Assembly: GCA_040766135.1 (NCBI GenBank)
Contig: JAXGRA010000011.1
Coordinates: forward strand, 1-64,000
Direction of reading: 5' to 3'
Length of the DNA: 64,000 bases
Source of the DNA: JAGVSV01 sp040766135
GTDB lineage: Bacteria; Bacillota; Clostridia; Christensenellales; Aristaeellaceae
The notes under the pieces were generated by a model, which had not been told where the DNA came from, ran no database searches, and was given only the letters and a program-made list of their open reading frames with translations. A program made the translations under genes and the position numbers. Of the stretch, positions 16,992 to 25,626 are shown piece by piece. Position 1 is the stretch's first letter. Each line of letters starts with the position of its first letter.

Positions 16992-18998
16992 ATGCATCCA
17001 CTGCGCCCCGCCCGGGCATGGGCGGCGACTCTACTGATTCTTTTTTTATGCCTGCCTGCCGTCTGCGCGCAGGAGGATGCCCCGATTACCGGATATTTTG
17101 AAACGATGACCACCATCTATGACAGAAGCCGGGGCTACAACGATGGCATCGGCCGCATCCCGAACTATACGCCGCTGGTGCTGGAACGGCCCACCGAGCC
17201 CGGTCACAAGGGATATGCGTTGGTGACCTATGGCGAAATTACGGGCTATGTGCGCCTGTACGGCCTGCTGCCGCTGCCCACCGACAGGCCCGATGAGCGT
17301 GCCGGACAGACCATGTATGCCAAGGACGTGCGCGTGCTGCGCGAGATGGGGCTGCACGGCGCCCAGGTGCTCAAGCGCCTGCCGCCCGAAACGCCGTTTG
17401 TCGTGCTGGCGCGCTCCAAACATATGATCAAGGTGCAGGTGGGCGACCTGGTCGGGTATATCTATGGCGGCGACTTGCAGCAGCTGGGCTCCGACCGGGA
17501 CGTTGAGATGGTGCTGCACTATGCCACCCGCGAGCAGCATCTGCTGTCGATGCCCCTTGCCGGTGCCGATGCGCTGCTGAATATCGGGCAGGGGCAGCTG
17601 GTGACGGTGACCGGCCACAACCGCGGCTACCTGCGCGTGCTGGTGGGGGAGCAGACTGGCTATTTGCCCCGCGATGGAGCGGCGGCTATCAGCCAATTAA
17701 AGGATGATGTGATGCTGGTGCATGCCGACATGCAGCCCAAGGTATATGAAGGGCCGGACGCCGGGACGGCGCAGGTGGGCACGCTGCTGCCCGGGCAGCT
17801 GTACCGCGTGGAGGCGCAGGCGGGGGCCTACCTGCAGGTGCAGCCCTCCCATGGGTTCGTATCGGCGTCGGAGGTGCAGGCGCTGGTGCTGTCGGCCTTT
17901 GCCACCCCGCGCCTGGCCGGTGTGGAGCAGGATACCCCGCTGGCCCTGCTGCCCGATGGCGCTGCTGCGGATGGCATGGAATTAAAACCCCGGCGGCTGT
18001 ACACATTTGTGGCGCAGTCCGGCAGCTGGTGGTACATTGACGATGGCCAGGTGACGGGCTTTGTGCCCGTGCGGCAGCTGCAGGCGCTGCCTGAAAAGGT
18101 GGACACTATGAACCGCACCTGGGCGGTCTATGTAGGCGACCAGGCGTTTTTGCCCGGCGCATCGCAGCCGCTGTCCGTTACGCCGGGGGCGCTGGTGACG
18201 CTGACGCGCATGTTGGGCGTATGGTTTTGCACGCAGGAGGGCGCGTACGTGCACCGTAGCCAGGTGCGCATCATCGGCTCGGACGCGCCCGTGACGCCGC
18301 ACACCGTGGTGGCCGGTGCGGGGCTGCCCCTGTTGTCGCTGCCCGACAGCCAGCTGGGCGAAAAGTTGATGGATATCCCCGAAGGCGCAGCGCTGGAGGT
18401 TACCGGTTTTTCGCGCTGCTATTTGCTGGTGACGGTGGAGGGCGTGACGGGCTATGTGCCCGGCGCGACGCTCAAAACCCATGAGACGCGCTACTTGCCC
18501 GAAAAGGAGGACATGCCGCCCGTGGGCATCTTGGTGGACAAGTCCGATTTTTCGGTCAAGCTGTTTGCGCTGGATGAAAATGGCCAGCGCGTAGGCCTGC
18601 CGCTGGCTGCCGGCACCGCTGCGCTGGGCAAGCGCACCACGCCCACGCCCACCGGCAGGTATGTGCTGGGCCTGAAACAGCGCTGGGTGCGCTTTACGCA
18701 TACGCAGGCGCCGCACGGCATTACGTACTTGCCCCGCCGGTACATCCATGGCATCCCCTGCTATGGCCGCGATGAAGCGCGCGCCGCCAGCTGGGGTGCC
18801 CGGGAGATAGGCACTGCGGCCTCCGGCGGCTGCGTGCGGCTGCCGTTTGACATGGCGGCATACCTGTATTTCAATTGTCCCAGCTACACGACCGTGATGG
18901 AGGTTATCAATGGCACACCCCAAACGCGCCCTGTTGTTCCTGCTGCTCCTGCTGCTCCCGCTAACAGCCCTGAGCCAACCAGCCCCCCTGCCCCTTGA
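16992..18998 (+). CDS. Secreted SH3-repeat protein with C-terminal L,D-transpeptidase (YkuD) domain
   Basis: A 668-residue exported enzyme. After a signal peptide (about 1-28) come about six SH3-like repeats of 65-80 residues, each ending in a phrase such as GYVRLYGLLPL, GYIYGGDL, GYLPRDG or GYVPGATL. They probably bind the wall. The YkuD domain (about 510-640) has RYIHGIPCYG and the catalytic motif SGGCVRLP with Cys614; the usual SHGCVR has His changed to Gly. It would form 3-3 peptidoglycan cross-links or attach wall proteins. The Pro/Ala-rich last 30 codons overlap the start of the next gene by 89 bp. Confidence 0.88.
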   Translation: MHPLRPARAWAATLLILFLCLPAVCAQEDAPITGYFETMTTIYDRSRGYNDGIGRIPNYTPLVLERPTEPGHKGYALVTYGEITGYVRLYGLLPLPTDRPDERAGQTMYAKDVRVLREMGLHGAQVLKRLPPETPFVVLARSKHMIKVQVGDLVGYIYGGDLQQLGSDRDVEMVLHYATREQHLLSMPLAGADALLNIGQGQLVTVTGHNRGYLRVLVGEQTGYLPRDGAAAISQLKDDVMLVHADMQPKVYEGPDAGTAQVGTLLPGQLYRVEAQAGAYLQVQPSHGFVSASEVQALVLSAFATPRLAGVEQDTPLALLPDGAAADGMELKPRRLYTFVAQSGSWWYIDDGQVTGFVPVRQLQALPEKVDTMNRTWAVYVGDQAFLPGASQPLSVTPGALVTLTRMLGVWFCTQEGAYVHRSQVRIIGSDAPVTPHTVVAGAGLPLLSLPDSQLGEKLMDIPEGAALEVTGFSRCYLLVTVEGVTGYVPGATLKTHETRYLPEKEDMPPVGILVDKSDFSVKLFALDENGQRVGLPLAAGTAALGKRTTPTPTGRYVLGLKQRWVRFTHTQAPHGITYLPRRYIHGIPCYGRDEARAASWGAREIGTAASGGCVRLPFDMAAYLYFNCPSYTTVMEVINGTPQTRPVVPAAPAAPANSPEPTSPPAP

Positions 18999-19437
18999 CG
19001 AAAACGACCTGGCGCTGTCGGTGGCGGGCGAGAACTATGCCCTCAACACCCCGGCCCAGCCGCTGCTGGACGCGCTTCAAAAGGCCGGTGTAAAGCTTAC
19101 CAAAACCGAGGCCGAGAGCTGCCTGTTTGCAGGCAAAGACCGCGAGTATGCCAATGATGAACTGGTCATCGGCACGCTGCCCAAGGGCGACAAGGGCGCG
19201 GATATGATCGAAACCCTGATGGTGCTGGGCGGCGATTATGTCACCCTGCGCGGCATTTCCATAGGCGATACGCTGGACGATGTGCTGAAGGCCTATGGCG
19301 AGCCCCCGCTGTGGGAGCAGGACGAGATGATCTATACACTCACCGAGAATCCGTTCAGCCCCCGGCTGGTATTCGTGCTGGATGGGCAGGAGCTTGTGGT
19401 GACGACCTTTTACATGATTTTTAACACGGTGCAATAA
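18910..19437 (+). CDS. Small secreted protein of unknown function
   Basis: A 175-residue exported protein, signal peptide about 1-22 (LLFLLLLLLPLTALS). The mature part is acidic, alpha/beta, with GISIGDTLDDVLKAYGEPP, a phrase common in DUFs with repeated 'GxSxxDVxxxYGxP' units of envelope proteins. GGAGG lies 7 nt before the ATG, which lies inside the preceding gene: 89 bp are coding in two frames. The next gene's ATG overlaps its stop by 1 nt, so it belongs firmly to the envelope operon. Confidence 0.75.
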   Translation: MAHPKRALLFLLLLLLPLTALSQPAPLPLDENDLALSVAGENYALNTPAQPLLDALQKAGVKLTKTEAESCLFAGKDREYANDELVIGTLPKGDKGADMIETLMVLGGDYVTLRGISIGDTLDDVLKAYGEPPLWEQDEMIYTLTENPFSPRLVFVLDGQELVVTTFYMIFNTVQ

Positions 19438-20708
19438 TGTCCTTTTCAGCGCCTGCCTATGTCAGCCTGTTTTTGCCGCTGGCGGTGACGCTGTCGGCGC
19501 TGTTGCGGCGCTCTCCCACATACAAGCCCTGGCACAGCCTGCTGGGGCTTGCGTTTTTGGGGCTGTCGGGCTGGCAGCAGCCGCTGGTGTTTTTGGCGCT
19601 GGTGGCAGGCAATGTGCTGGCAGGCCGCTTGCCCGGCCGTGCGCGCCGGGTGGCGGCGGTCATATGGAATGTGGGTGCGGTGGCGCTTTCCCGCCTGTCG
19701 CTGCCGGTAGCATTGCCGCAAGGGATTAGCTACGCGGCGTTCCAGGCGCTGTCCTGGCATCTGGACGATGAGCGTAGCGGCGCGATGGATTTCGCGTTCT
19801 ATCTGCTGTTTTTCCCCAAGCAGCCCATGGGCCCGCTGGCGCGGTATCAGGAGCTGGCTGCACAAAAGCCCGATCGCGCTCATCTATGGGACGATGCGGA
19901 GCAAGGGCTGTCCCGGTTTGCATGGGGGCTGTTCAAAAAGGTACTCATCGCCGACCAACTGGCGCAGGTCACGCAGGCGGTGTACCACAGCCCGGCGGCC
20001 GACCGCAGCCCCGCGCTGGCGGCGCTGGGGCTTGCGGTGTTCCCGCTGCAGCTGTACATGGACTTTTCGGGCTATACCGACATGGCGTTGGGCGCGGCGC
20101 GTGCGGTGGGGTTTGCGCTGCCCGAAAACTTCCGCGCCCCGCTGCGCGCCGACAGCCTGCGCGATTTCTGGCGGCGCTGGCACATCACGCTGGGAGTCTG
20201 GCTGCGGGATTATGTGTACATCCCGCTGGGCGGCAGCAGGCATGGCGCATGGCGCACGGCGGTCAATACAGGGGTTGTGTATCTGTTGATGGCGCTGTGG
20301 CACGGCGCGGGCTGGGGCTTTGTGCTGTGGGGGCTGTGGAATGCGCTGATATTAACGCTGGAACGGCATGCATGGAAGCCGGAAACATGGCCGGTGGCCG
20401 TGTGCCGTCTGTATGTGCTGGCGGTCGTGGCGGTAGGCTTTGTGCCCTTTGCCGGCGCTGCCGATGTGGGTGCGGCGCTGGGGGCCTTTGCTGGTACAGG
20501 GGCGGCACCATGGGCGCTGGCGCAGCTGCGGCCCATGGTGCTGCTGGCGTTGCTGGCGGCGGTGGTCATCGTGGCGCTGGAGGGCCGGGGGCTGGCCGCC
20601 CGTTTGCCGGTGGGGGTGCGGCGCATGCTGGCGCTGGTGTTGTTGGGTGTTTCTCTGCTGGCCGTCTATGGCGCAGCGCACGTGCCCTTTTTGTATGCGG
20701 CATATTGA
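19437..20708 (+). CDS. MBOAT family membrane-bound O-acyltransferase (AlgI-like)
   Basis: A 423-residue polytopic enzyme of the DltB/AlgI group, which carries acyl (usually acetyl) groups across the membrane for O-acylation of wall or exopolysaccharides. Motifs: LQLYMDFSGYTDMALGAAR, DFWRRWHITLGVWLRDYVYI, PLGGSRHG, and the catalytic His289 in LMALWHGAGWGFVLWGLWN. The ATG overlaps the previous stop. The following gene encodes an AlgX/AlgJ-like partner, the usual arrangement for two-component O-acetylation machines. Confidence 0.93.
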   Translation: MSFSAPAYVSLFLPLAVTLSALLRRSPTYKPWHSLLGLAFLGLSGWQQPLVFLALVAGNVLAGRLPGRARRVAAVIWNVGAVALSRLSLPVALPQGISYAAFQALSWHLDDERSGAMDFAFYLLFFPKQPMGPLARYQELAAQKPDRAHLWDDAEQGLSRFAWGLFKKVLIADQLAQVTQAVYHSPAADRSPALAALGLAVFPLQLYMDFSGYTDMALGAARAVGFALPENFRAPLRADSLRDFWRRWHITLGVWLRDYVYIPLGGSRHGAWRTAVNTGVVYLLMALWHGAGWGFVLWGLWNALILTLERHAWKPETWPVAVCRLYVLAVVAVGFVPFAGAADVGAALGAFAGTGAAPWALAQLRPMVLLALLAAVVIVALEGRGLAARLPVGVRRMLALVLLGVSLLAVYGAAHVPFLYAAY

Positions 20709-20715
20709 GGTCAGA

Positions 20716-21630
20716 ATGAAAAAAGTGTTCGTATGCCTGATATTGCTGGCGCTGCTGGGCGGCTGGCTGCTGCAAGGGCCGCTGGTAACAGCCTGGGGCC
20801 ATTTCAATCGCGCGCTGCACGATACCGGCCAGGCGCAGGTGGTGGCAGGGCGCAATGGCTGGCTGTACTTCCGCGAGGCGCTGGACAGCACGCTGGGTGC
20901 CCGGTGCATGAGCGATGCCGATATGGATGCGCTGGCGCAGGCGCTGTCTGATATAAACAGTGTGCTGAAGAAACAGGGCACGGCCTTTGTGCTGCTGGTG
21001 GCACCGGATAAGGCCGTGGTATATCCGCAGCACCTGCCCTGGTACATCCACCCATATGCGCCACAGGACAGCAACCGCACGCGGCTGCTGACGCGCTTGG
21101 ATGCGCAGGGCGTAACAGCGCCCGACCTGACCCCTCTTTTGCGCGAGAACACATTGTCTACGTACCTGCCTACGGATACGCACTGGAGTGCCTACGGCGC
21201 GTGGCTGGCTGCGCGGGAGGCTTTGACAAGGGCAGGTTACACCCTGTCCGATTACACGGCTACTGATTTTACGCGCATAGAGGCTTTTCCCGGCGATCTG
21301 CACCGCATGATACTGCCCGGCGCGCCCGATGCACAAACTGATGCGTTCCCCGCACAACCCCCGGCTTATCGCGCCCTGCCGCCCATGCGCAGCGCGGACG
21401 ACATGCGCATCACCACGCGCGGTGCCCCGGATGGCCCCACGCTGTACGTGGCGCGGGATTCCTTTGGCCGCGCGCTGCTGCCCTATCTGGCCAGCGCGGC
21501 CAGCAGCACGACCTTTGTGCGCACCTATGCTCATTTTGCCGATAATGCATGCGGCTGTGACGTGGCGCTGCTGGTGGTGGCCGAGCGTAGCTTGGATACG
21601 CTGCTGCAACTGCTGACCGAAGAAAACTGA
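20716..21630 (+). CDS. AlgX/AlgJ-like SGNH-fold acetyltransferase partner
   Basis: A 304-residue protein with one N-terminal membrane anchor/signal (about 1-20). The extracellular domain has the family signatures GRNGWLYFREALD, TDTHWSAYGAWLA (DxH catalytic pair) and ARDSFGRALLPYLA (the GDSF-like serine block). Such proteins take acetyl groups from the MBOAT partner encoded just upstream and place them on polysaccharide. The ATG at 20716 was chosen because it begins the hydrophobic anchor; the frame is open further upstream but lies inside the MBOAT gene. Confidence 0.88.
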   Translation: MKKVFVCLILLALLGGWLLQGPLVTAWGHFNRALHDTGQAQVVAGRNGWLYFREALDSTLGARCMSDADMDALAQALSDINSVLKKQGTAFVLLVAPDKAVVYPQHLPWYIHPYAPQDSNRTRLLTRLDAQGVTAPDLTPLLRENTLSTYLPTDTHWSAYGAWLAAREALTRAGYTLSDYTATDFTRIEAFPGDLHRMILPGAPDAQTDAFPAQPPAYRALPPMRSADDMRITTRGAPDGPTLYVARDSFGRALLPYLASAASSTTFVRTYAHFADNACGCDVALLVVAERSLDTLLQLLTEEN

Positions 21631-21640
21631 AGGAGGAACC

Positions 21641-22159
21641 ATGCCCTTTACCATCATCCAAGATGACATCACCCGCGTGCAGGCCGACGCCATTGTCAAT
21701 GCTGCCAACACCGCGTTGCGCATGGGTGGCGGCGTATGCGGGGCCATCTTCCGTGCAGCGGGCGAGCATGCCATGCAAGCGGCCTGTGATGCGCTGGCAC
21801 CCATTCAAACGGGGCAGGCCGTGGCCACGCCTGCCTTTGCTTTGCCTGCGCGCTATGTCATCCACGCGGCAGGCCCCATCTACAGCGCCTATTTCCCGCA
21901 GGAAAGCGAGCGCCTGCTGCATCAGACCTACACCAGCGCACTGACGCTGGCGCAGTCCCTAGGCTGTGAGCGCGTGACCTTCCCGCTGATATCCTCCGGC
22001 ATCTATGGCTATCCCAAGGCCGAGGCGCTGGCGGTAGCGCACCGTGCCATCAAGGATTTCTTGCAGCAGCACGATATGGACGTTGTGCTGGTGGTGTTTG
22101 ACCGCGAGGCCGTGGCCGTCAGCAAACAGTATATGGATACTATCCGCGACGAAAGATGA
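21641..22159 (+). CDS. Macro domain protein (ADP-ribose binding/hydrolase family)
   Basis: A 172-residue single macro domain: AIVNAANTALRMGGGVCGAI, then PLISSGIYGYPKAEAL. Family members hydrolyse O-acetyl-ADP-ribose or mono-ADP-ribosyl proteins. The loop normally reads GGGVDGAIH with a catalytic Asp; here Cys33 stands at that position and Phe replaces His, so activity may differ. The ribosome site AGGAGGAACC is strong. It sits 10 bp after the O-acetylation gene and may be co-transcribed, though no functional link is obvious. Confidence 0.9.
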   Translation: MPFTIIQDDITRVQADAIVNAANTALRMGGGVCGAIFRAAGEHAMQAACDALAPIQTGQAVATPAFALPARYVIHAAGPIYSAYFPQESERLLHQTYTSALTLAQSLGCERVTFPLISSGIYGYPKAEALAVAHRAIKDFLQQHDMDVVLVVFDREAVAVSKQYMDTIRDER

Positions 22160-22208
22160 AAAATCTCTCTTAATTGTTACAAACTCTCAAGCACCCGCTT
22201 GGGAAGCT

Positions 22209-23324
22209 TCAAAACGCCATCCGCATCCAGCCTTTTTCATCGGTTTCGGGCAGGCCCAGCAGCTTGCGCGCGGTTTTGACATAGTAGCGGTAAGCTTCCA
22301 GCGGCGTGCCGTTGGGAATGCGGTGATCCAGCGCGAACACCATGCCGCCCTCCTGCATCAGGGGCTGCAGCTTGTATTCCAATTCGGCGTCGATATCCGC
22401 GCGGCTTTTGCGCAGCACATGCTTGTCAATGCCGCCCTTGAAAGCGCAGGCCGTGCCGTATTTTTTGCGCAATTCTACAATGTCCATGCCGGCGGCGGGT
22501 TCGCAGGGGTAGAACACATTGACGCCGCAGTCAATAAAGGCGTTTATCACGGCGTTCATGTTGCCGTCGCTGTCCTGGCTGAACAGCCGGGCGCCCAGGC
22601 CGTGCGCCAAATCCCACACCGCGCGGTAGTAGGGCTTGAGGAAGGTTTTTACTTGGCTGGGGCCCAGCAGCGGGCCGGACTTGCCCGCCATGTCCTCGTG
22701 GATGTGGATATGGTCGATGGTCACATACTTGCTGACCTCCTGGATGATCCTGGTAGACATATCGGCCAGCGTGGCTAACATGTCCTCCACCATTTCCGGC
22801 TCCTCAATAAAGGCTACGCAGGCCTCCTCATCGCCCATCAGCTCCCGGATGGTGTCATAGCCGCCGGGCACCCACAGGCCCACCATGGCGCCCTGGGCGC
22901 GGGCCTGCGCCGCTGCACGGGCCTGGTCGGCATCCACGCGTGCAGGGGTGTAGGCGTACTGGTGCTTTAATGCCTGCCAATCCTGCATGGTTTTGACAGG
23001 CCAGTCCATGGGCAGCGCGATGGTGGCATAGCCCTTGCGCAGCTTGGTGGTGCGCCCCATGCTGTCGCGCATGATGACTTGGCCGGGTGTTTCCTCCAGC
23101 ACCTTTTCTTCCAATGGCTGGAGCCAGCCGATGTTGGTGCCGCAGCCTGTTATCATTACCTGGTCAAACCCGAAGGCTGTCATGCCGATTTCGTCTTCGG
23201 TTGCGCCCTGGGCGCGCCATTCCTCAGGCAAGCCCACCAGCGGGCCAAACAGCTCGGCAAAGAACTGACGGGGCTGTCCCTGAAACGTCATCAAATCCAT
23301 GTATTGCGTGCCTGTCCAGATCAT
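22209..23324 (-). CDS. Uroporphyrinogen decarboxylase-family (MtaA/CmuA-like) methyltransferase
   Basis: A 371-residue TIM-barrel protein of the URO-D superfamily. The metal-site region IDHIHIHEDMAGKSGPLLG and VNVFYPCEPAAGMD place it with the corrinoid-linked methyltransferase side rather than haem HemE. Such proteins in Clostridia transfer methyl groups from methylated substrates to corrinoid proteins, but no corrinoid protein gene is nearby. It is transcribed convergently with the macro-domain gene. Confidence 0.8.
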   Translation of the reverse strand: MIWTGTQYMDLMTFQGQPRQFFAELFGPLVGLPEEWRAQGATEDEIGMTAFGFDQVMITGCGTNIGWLQPLEEKVLEETPGQVIMRDSMGRTTKLRKGYATIALPMDWPVKTMQDWQALKHQYAYTPARVDADQARAAAQARAQGAMVGLWVPGGYDTIRELMGDEEACVAFIEEPEMVEDMLATLADMSTRIIQEVSKYVTIDHIHIHEDMAGKSGPLLGPSQVKTFLKPYYRAVWDLAHGLGARLFSQDSDGNMNAVINAFIDCGVNVFYPCEPAAGMDIVELRKKYGTACAFKGGIDKHVLRKSRADIDAELEYKLQPLMQEGGMVFALDHRIPNGTPLEAYRYYVKTARKLLGLPETDEKGWMRMAF

Positions 23325-23384
23325 GGAGGCCTCCTTATGGGGGTGATTGAGCCCATGTTACGAGGCCGCCCCTTACAAGTCAAG

Positions 23385-23409
23385 AGCCCCCGGCAAAATA
23401 CCGGGGGCT
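23385..23409 (-). terminator. Hairpin downstream of peroxiredoxin gene
   Basis: Perfect 9-bp arms AGCCCCCGG / CCGGGGGCT (23385-23393, 23401-23409) around CAAAATA. It follows the peroxiredoxin stop on the minus strand; the T-stretch after it is weak (CTCTTGACTT). Confidence 0.65.
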
Positions 23410-23427
23410 TGAGTGAAATCTTGGCTA

Positions 23428-24111
23428 TTACGCTTTCTTTTCGCGGTTGAAGCACATGAACCAGTCTAAGCAATAGACGTCGTCGTCCTGGCTCTCCATG
23501 CGCTCCTTGGCGGTGCCGCAGGAACCGGCGGTGGGCACGATGGTATCATCGCCGGGGTGCCAGTTGGCGGGTGTGGCCACGTTGTCCTTGTCGGCCTTCT
23601 GCAGCGCCAGTATGATGCGCTTGATCTCGTTAAAGTTGCGGCCGGTGGTCATCGGGTAGTACAGCATGGTGCGGATCTTGCCCTTGGGGTCGATGATAAA
23701 CACCGCGCGCACGGCCTGCGTGTTGGACTGCTCGGGCTGGATCATGCCGTATTTGTTGGCAACGTCCATGCGGATGTCCTCGATGAGCGGGAACTTGACC
23801 TCGACATTCTTCATGCCGTTCCAATCCAGCTCCTGGATCTTGCGCAGCCAGGCGATGTGGGCGTACAGCGAGTCGACCGACAGGCCGACCAGCTCGGTGT
23901 TGAGCGCCTTGAACTCGTCCGCCATGGTGGCAAAGGTCATGAACTCCGTGGTGCAAACGGGGGTGAAGTCCGCCGGGTGGGAGAACAGGATGACCCATTT
24001 GCCTTTGTAGTCTTCAGGGAAATTGATAACGCCCTGGGTGGTAACGGCCTGAAACGCCGGTGCGTCGTCGCCGATCAAGGGCATGCGGTTATATGTAGTG
24101 TTGTTATCCAT
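23428..24111 (-). CDS. Peroxiredoxin (AhpC/TSA family, Prx6-type)
   Basis: A 227-residue thiol peroxidase. The peroxidatic motif is HPADFTPVCTTEF with Cys53. The length and the C-terminal extension (about 165-227, RIILALQKADKDNVATPANW) fit the archaeal/bacterial Prx6 group. Further cysteines near the end (GSCGTAK, YCLDWFMCF) could resolve the sulfenic acid. It reduces H2O2 and alkyl hydroperoxides, useful for an anaerobe meeting oxygen. It is monocistronic; divergent from the hypothetical gene at 24309. Confidence 0.94.
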   Translation of the reverse strand: MDNNTTYNRMPLIGDDAPAFQAVTTQGVINFPEDYKGKWVILFSHPADFTPVCTTEFMTFATMADEFKALNTELVGLSVDSLYAHIAWLRKIQELDWNGMKNVEVKFPLIEDIRMDVANKYGMIQPEQSNTQAVRAVFIIDPKGKIRTMLYYPMTTGRNFNEIKRIILALQKADKDNVATPANWHPGDDTIVPTAGSCGTAKERMESQDDDVYCLDWFMCFNREKKA

Positions 24112-24308
24112 TGTGATACCTTCCTTTCTTTATCTTTGCGGTAATTGGCTACATGATATACATACCCTGTTTGGAACGGTTTTAAACACCGCGCCGTAAA
24201 ATGCGCGCGCATTTCTTTGCAAAGTTCAGCCAAACCGCAACAAAATGCCTTCGAAATATGGATTTCTATGGTATCATCAACAGAGGAACACATCTGAGGG
24301 AGGTACCT

Positions 24309-25556
24309 ATGAAGGATAGATTATATGACCTGGCGTATGCGTTCAAGGAAAGCCGGCTGTGGCAAAAGCTATGGGACAGCCAGGCGTTTGCCGTGCAGCA
24401 CGATGACGGCAGCATAGGCTACTGCTGCGTGATGGGGCGCGGCGGCATGCATGTGGCGCTGGCGGTGTATCCGGGGTTAGCGGGGCTGCATTCCCTGCAG
24501 GCCATGAGCGTAGGCGATGAAGAGACCGAGCGGGATGTCCGGGAGGTAGGCCTGCGGCAGGATTGCGTGATGCTGTCCTTTGTCAATAAAGAGCAGCTAC
24601 TGCCGTATGAGCATCAGGAGGTGACGGACTACCTGGCTCGCCGCGGCAAGAAGGCGCGCGGCGCGCGCGCCTTTGCGCAGTTTGAGCGGTTTGTGCCGGG
24701 GCGTGTGCCCTGGGATGTGCACGACACCAAGGATTTAGAGTATATGGCGCAGGCGCTGCAAGCCGCGCTGGAGGTCAGCCGGCGGCTGGAGGGCAGCACG
24801 CCGGAAGCGCTGGGGCTCTATGAGGGGATCCTTATCAAGCGGGATATCCCGCTGCTGGTGCCTAAAAACGGCGGCTATGCATGGCGCACCACCGGGCTGC
24901 CGACGTTTAAGCCGCCCACGTATCCGGGCATGGACATGCCGCAGGATGATCTGCTGTACGCGCGCCTAACGCGTGCAAAAAAGACCAAGCTTACCTGGGC
25001 GCTGCAGACGATGTTTAGCCCCAGGGCATATGAGGATGAGGAAAGCGACCGCGCCCCCACCGGCCGCCCGGTCAAGGCACCGGCTTTTCCCATGCTGCTG
25101 CTCATCGTCAGCCATGACGACGGCATGATCCTGAACATCCTCATGTCCCCGCAGCCGGAGGATTATCCCCGCGAATTTGCCCGGCAGCTGGCCGACCTGA
25201 TCCAGCAGCACGGCCGCCCCAAGGGCATGCTGGTGATGGATGACCGCACGCAGGCGCTGCTGGACAATTTTTGCAAGCGCATCCAAATCCCGCTGACGCG
25301 CTGGGAAAACATCGACGTGCTGGAGGACGGTGTAGAGGTTTTCCTGCAGCATTTTGAGCAGGACTGGGGAGAGGATGATATAGACGCAGCTGATCCGGAC
25401 ATGGCGGGCGTTCTTCAGGCCTATGAGCATGCGCTGCGGTCGGAATGCACGGATATCGAACTGGCTAAAATGGTGCGCAGCCTGCCCGATGAACGCATAC
25501 CCGATGTCGTCCAGGAGATCATCCGCAAGGTGGCCAGGGAGCGGGGGCTTATTTAA
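24309..25556 (+). CDS. Conserved hypothetical protein (DUF7309/DUF6930-like)
   Basis: A 415-residue soluble protein. The layout resembles proteins that I recall as carrying DUF7309 (N-terminal, about 5-170: LYDLAYAFKESRLWQKLWDS, GGMHVALAVYPGLAGL) and DUF6930 (about 255-370: LLLIVSHDDGMILN, GRPKGMLVMDDRTQALL). The family assignment is from memory and tentative, and the function is unknown. The ATG at 24309 follows GAGGGAGG; the frame is open 36 codons further upstream without a better start. Monocistronic, between the peroxiredoxin and the MATE operon. Confidence 0.7.
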   Translation: MKDRLYDLAYAFKESRLWQKLWDSQAFAVQHDDGSIGYCCVMGRGGMHVALAVYPGLAGLHSLQAMSVGDEETERDVREVGLRQDCVMLSFVNKEQLLPYEHQEVTDYLARRGKKARGARAFAQFERFVPGRVPWDVHDTKDLEYMAQALQAALEVSRRLEGSTPEALGLYEGILIKRDIPLLVPKNGGYAWRTTGLPTFKPPTYPGMDMPQDDLLYARLTRAKKTKLTWALQTMFSPRAYEDEESDRAPTGRPVKAPAFPMLLLIVSHDDGMILNILMSPQPEDYPREFARQLADLIQQHGRPKGMLVMDDRTQALLDNFCKRIQIPLTRWENIDVLEDGVEVFLQHFEQDWGEDDIDAADPDMAGVLQAYEHALRSECTDIELAKMVRSLPDERIPDVVQEIIRKVARERGLI

Positions 25557-25562
25557 CGCACA

Positions 25563-25591
25563 TTGCTATCTGTTGGCGGTATTGTTATAAT
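25563..25591 (+). promoter_or_regulatory. Sigma-70-type promoter of MATE-rhaB-PHP operon
   Basis: TTGCTA (25563-25568), 17 bp, TATAAT (25586-25591), about 36 bp before the TTG start of the MATE gene. Confidence 0.65.
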
Positions 25592-25626
25592 CCGCAGTAA
25601 CTTCATAAAAGGAAAGGAACTGTATT

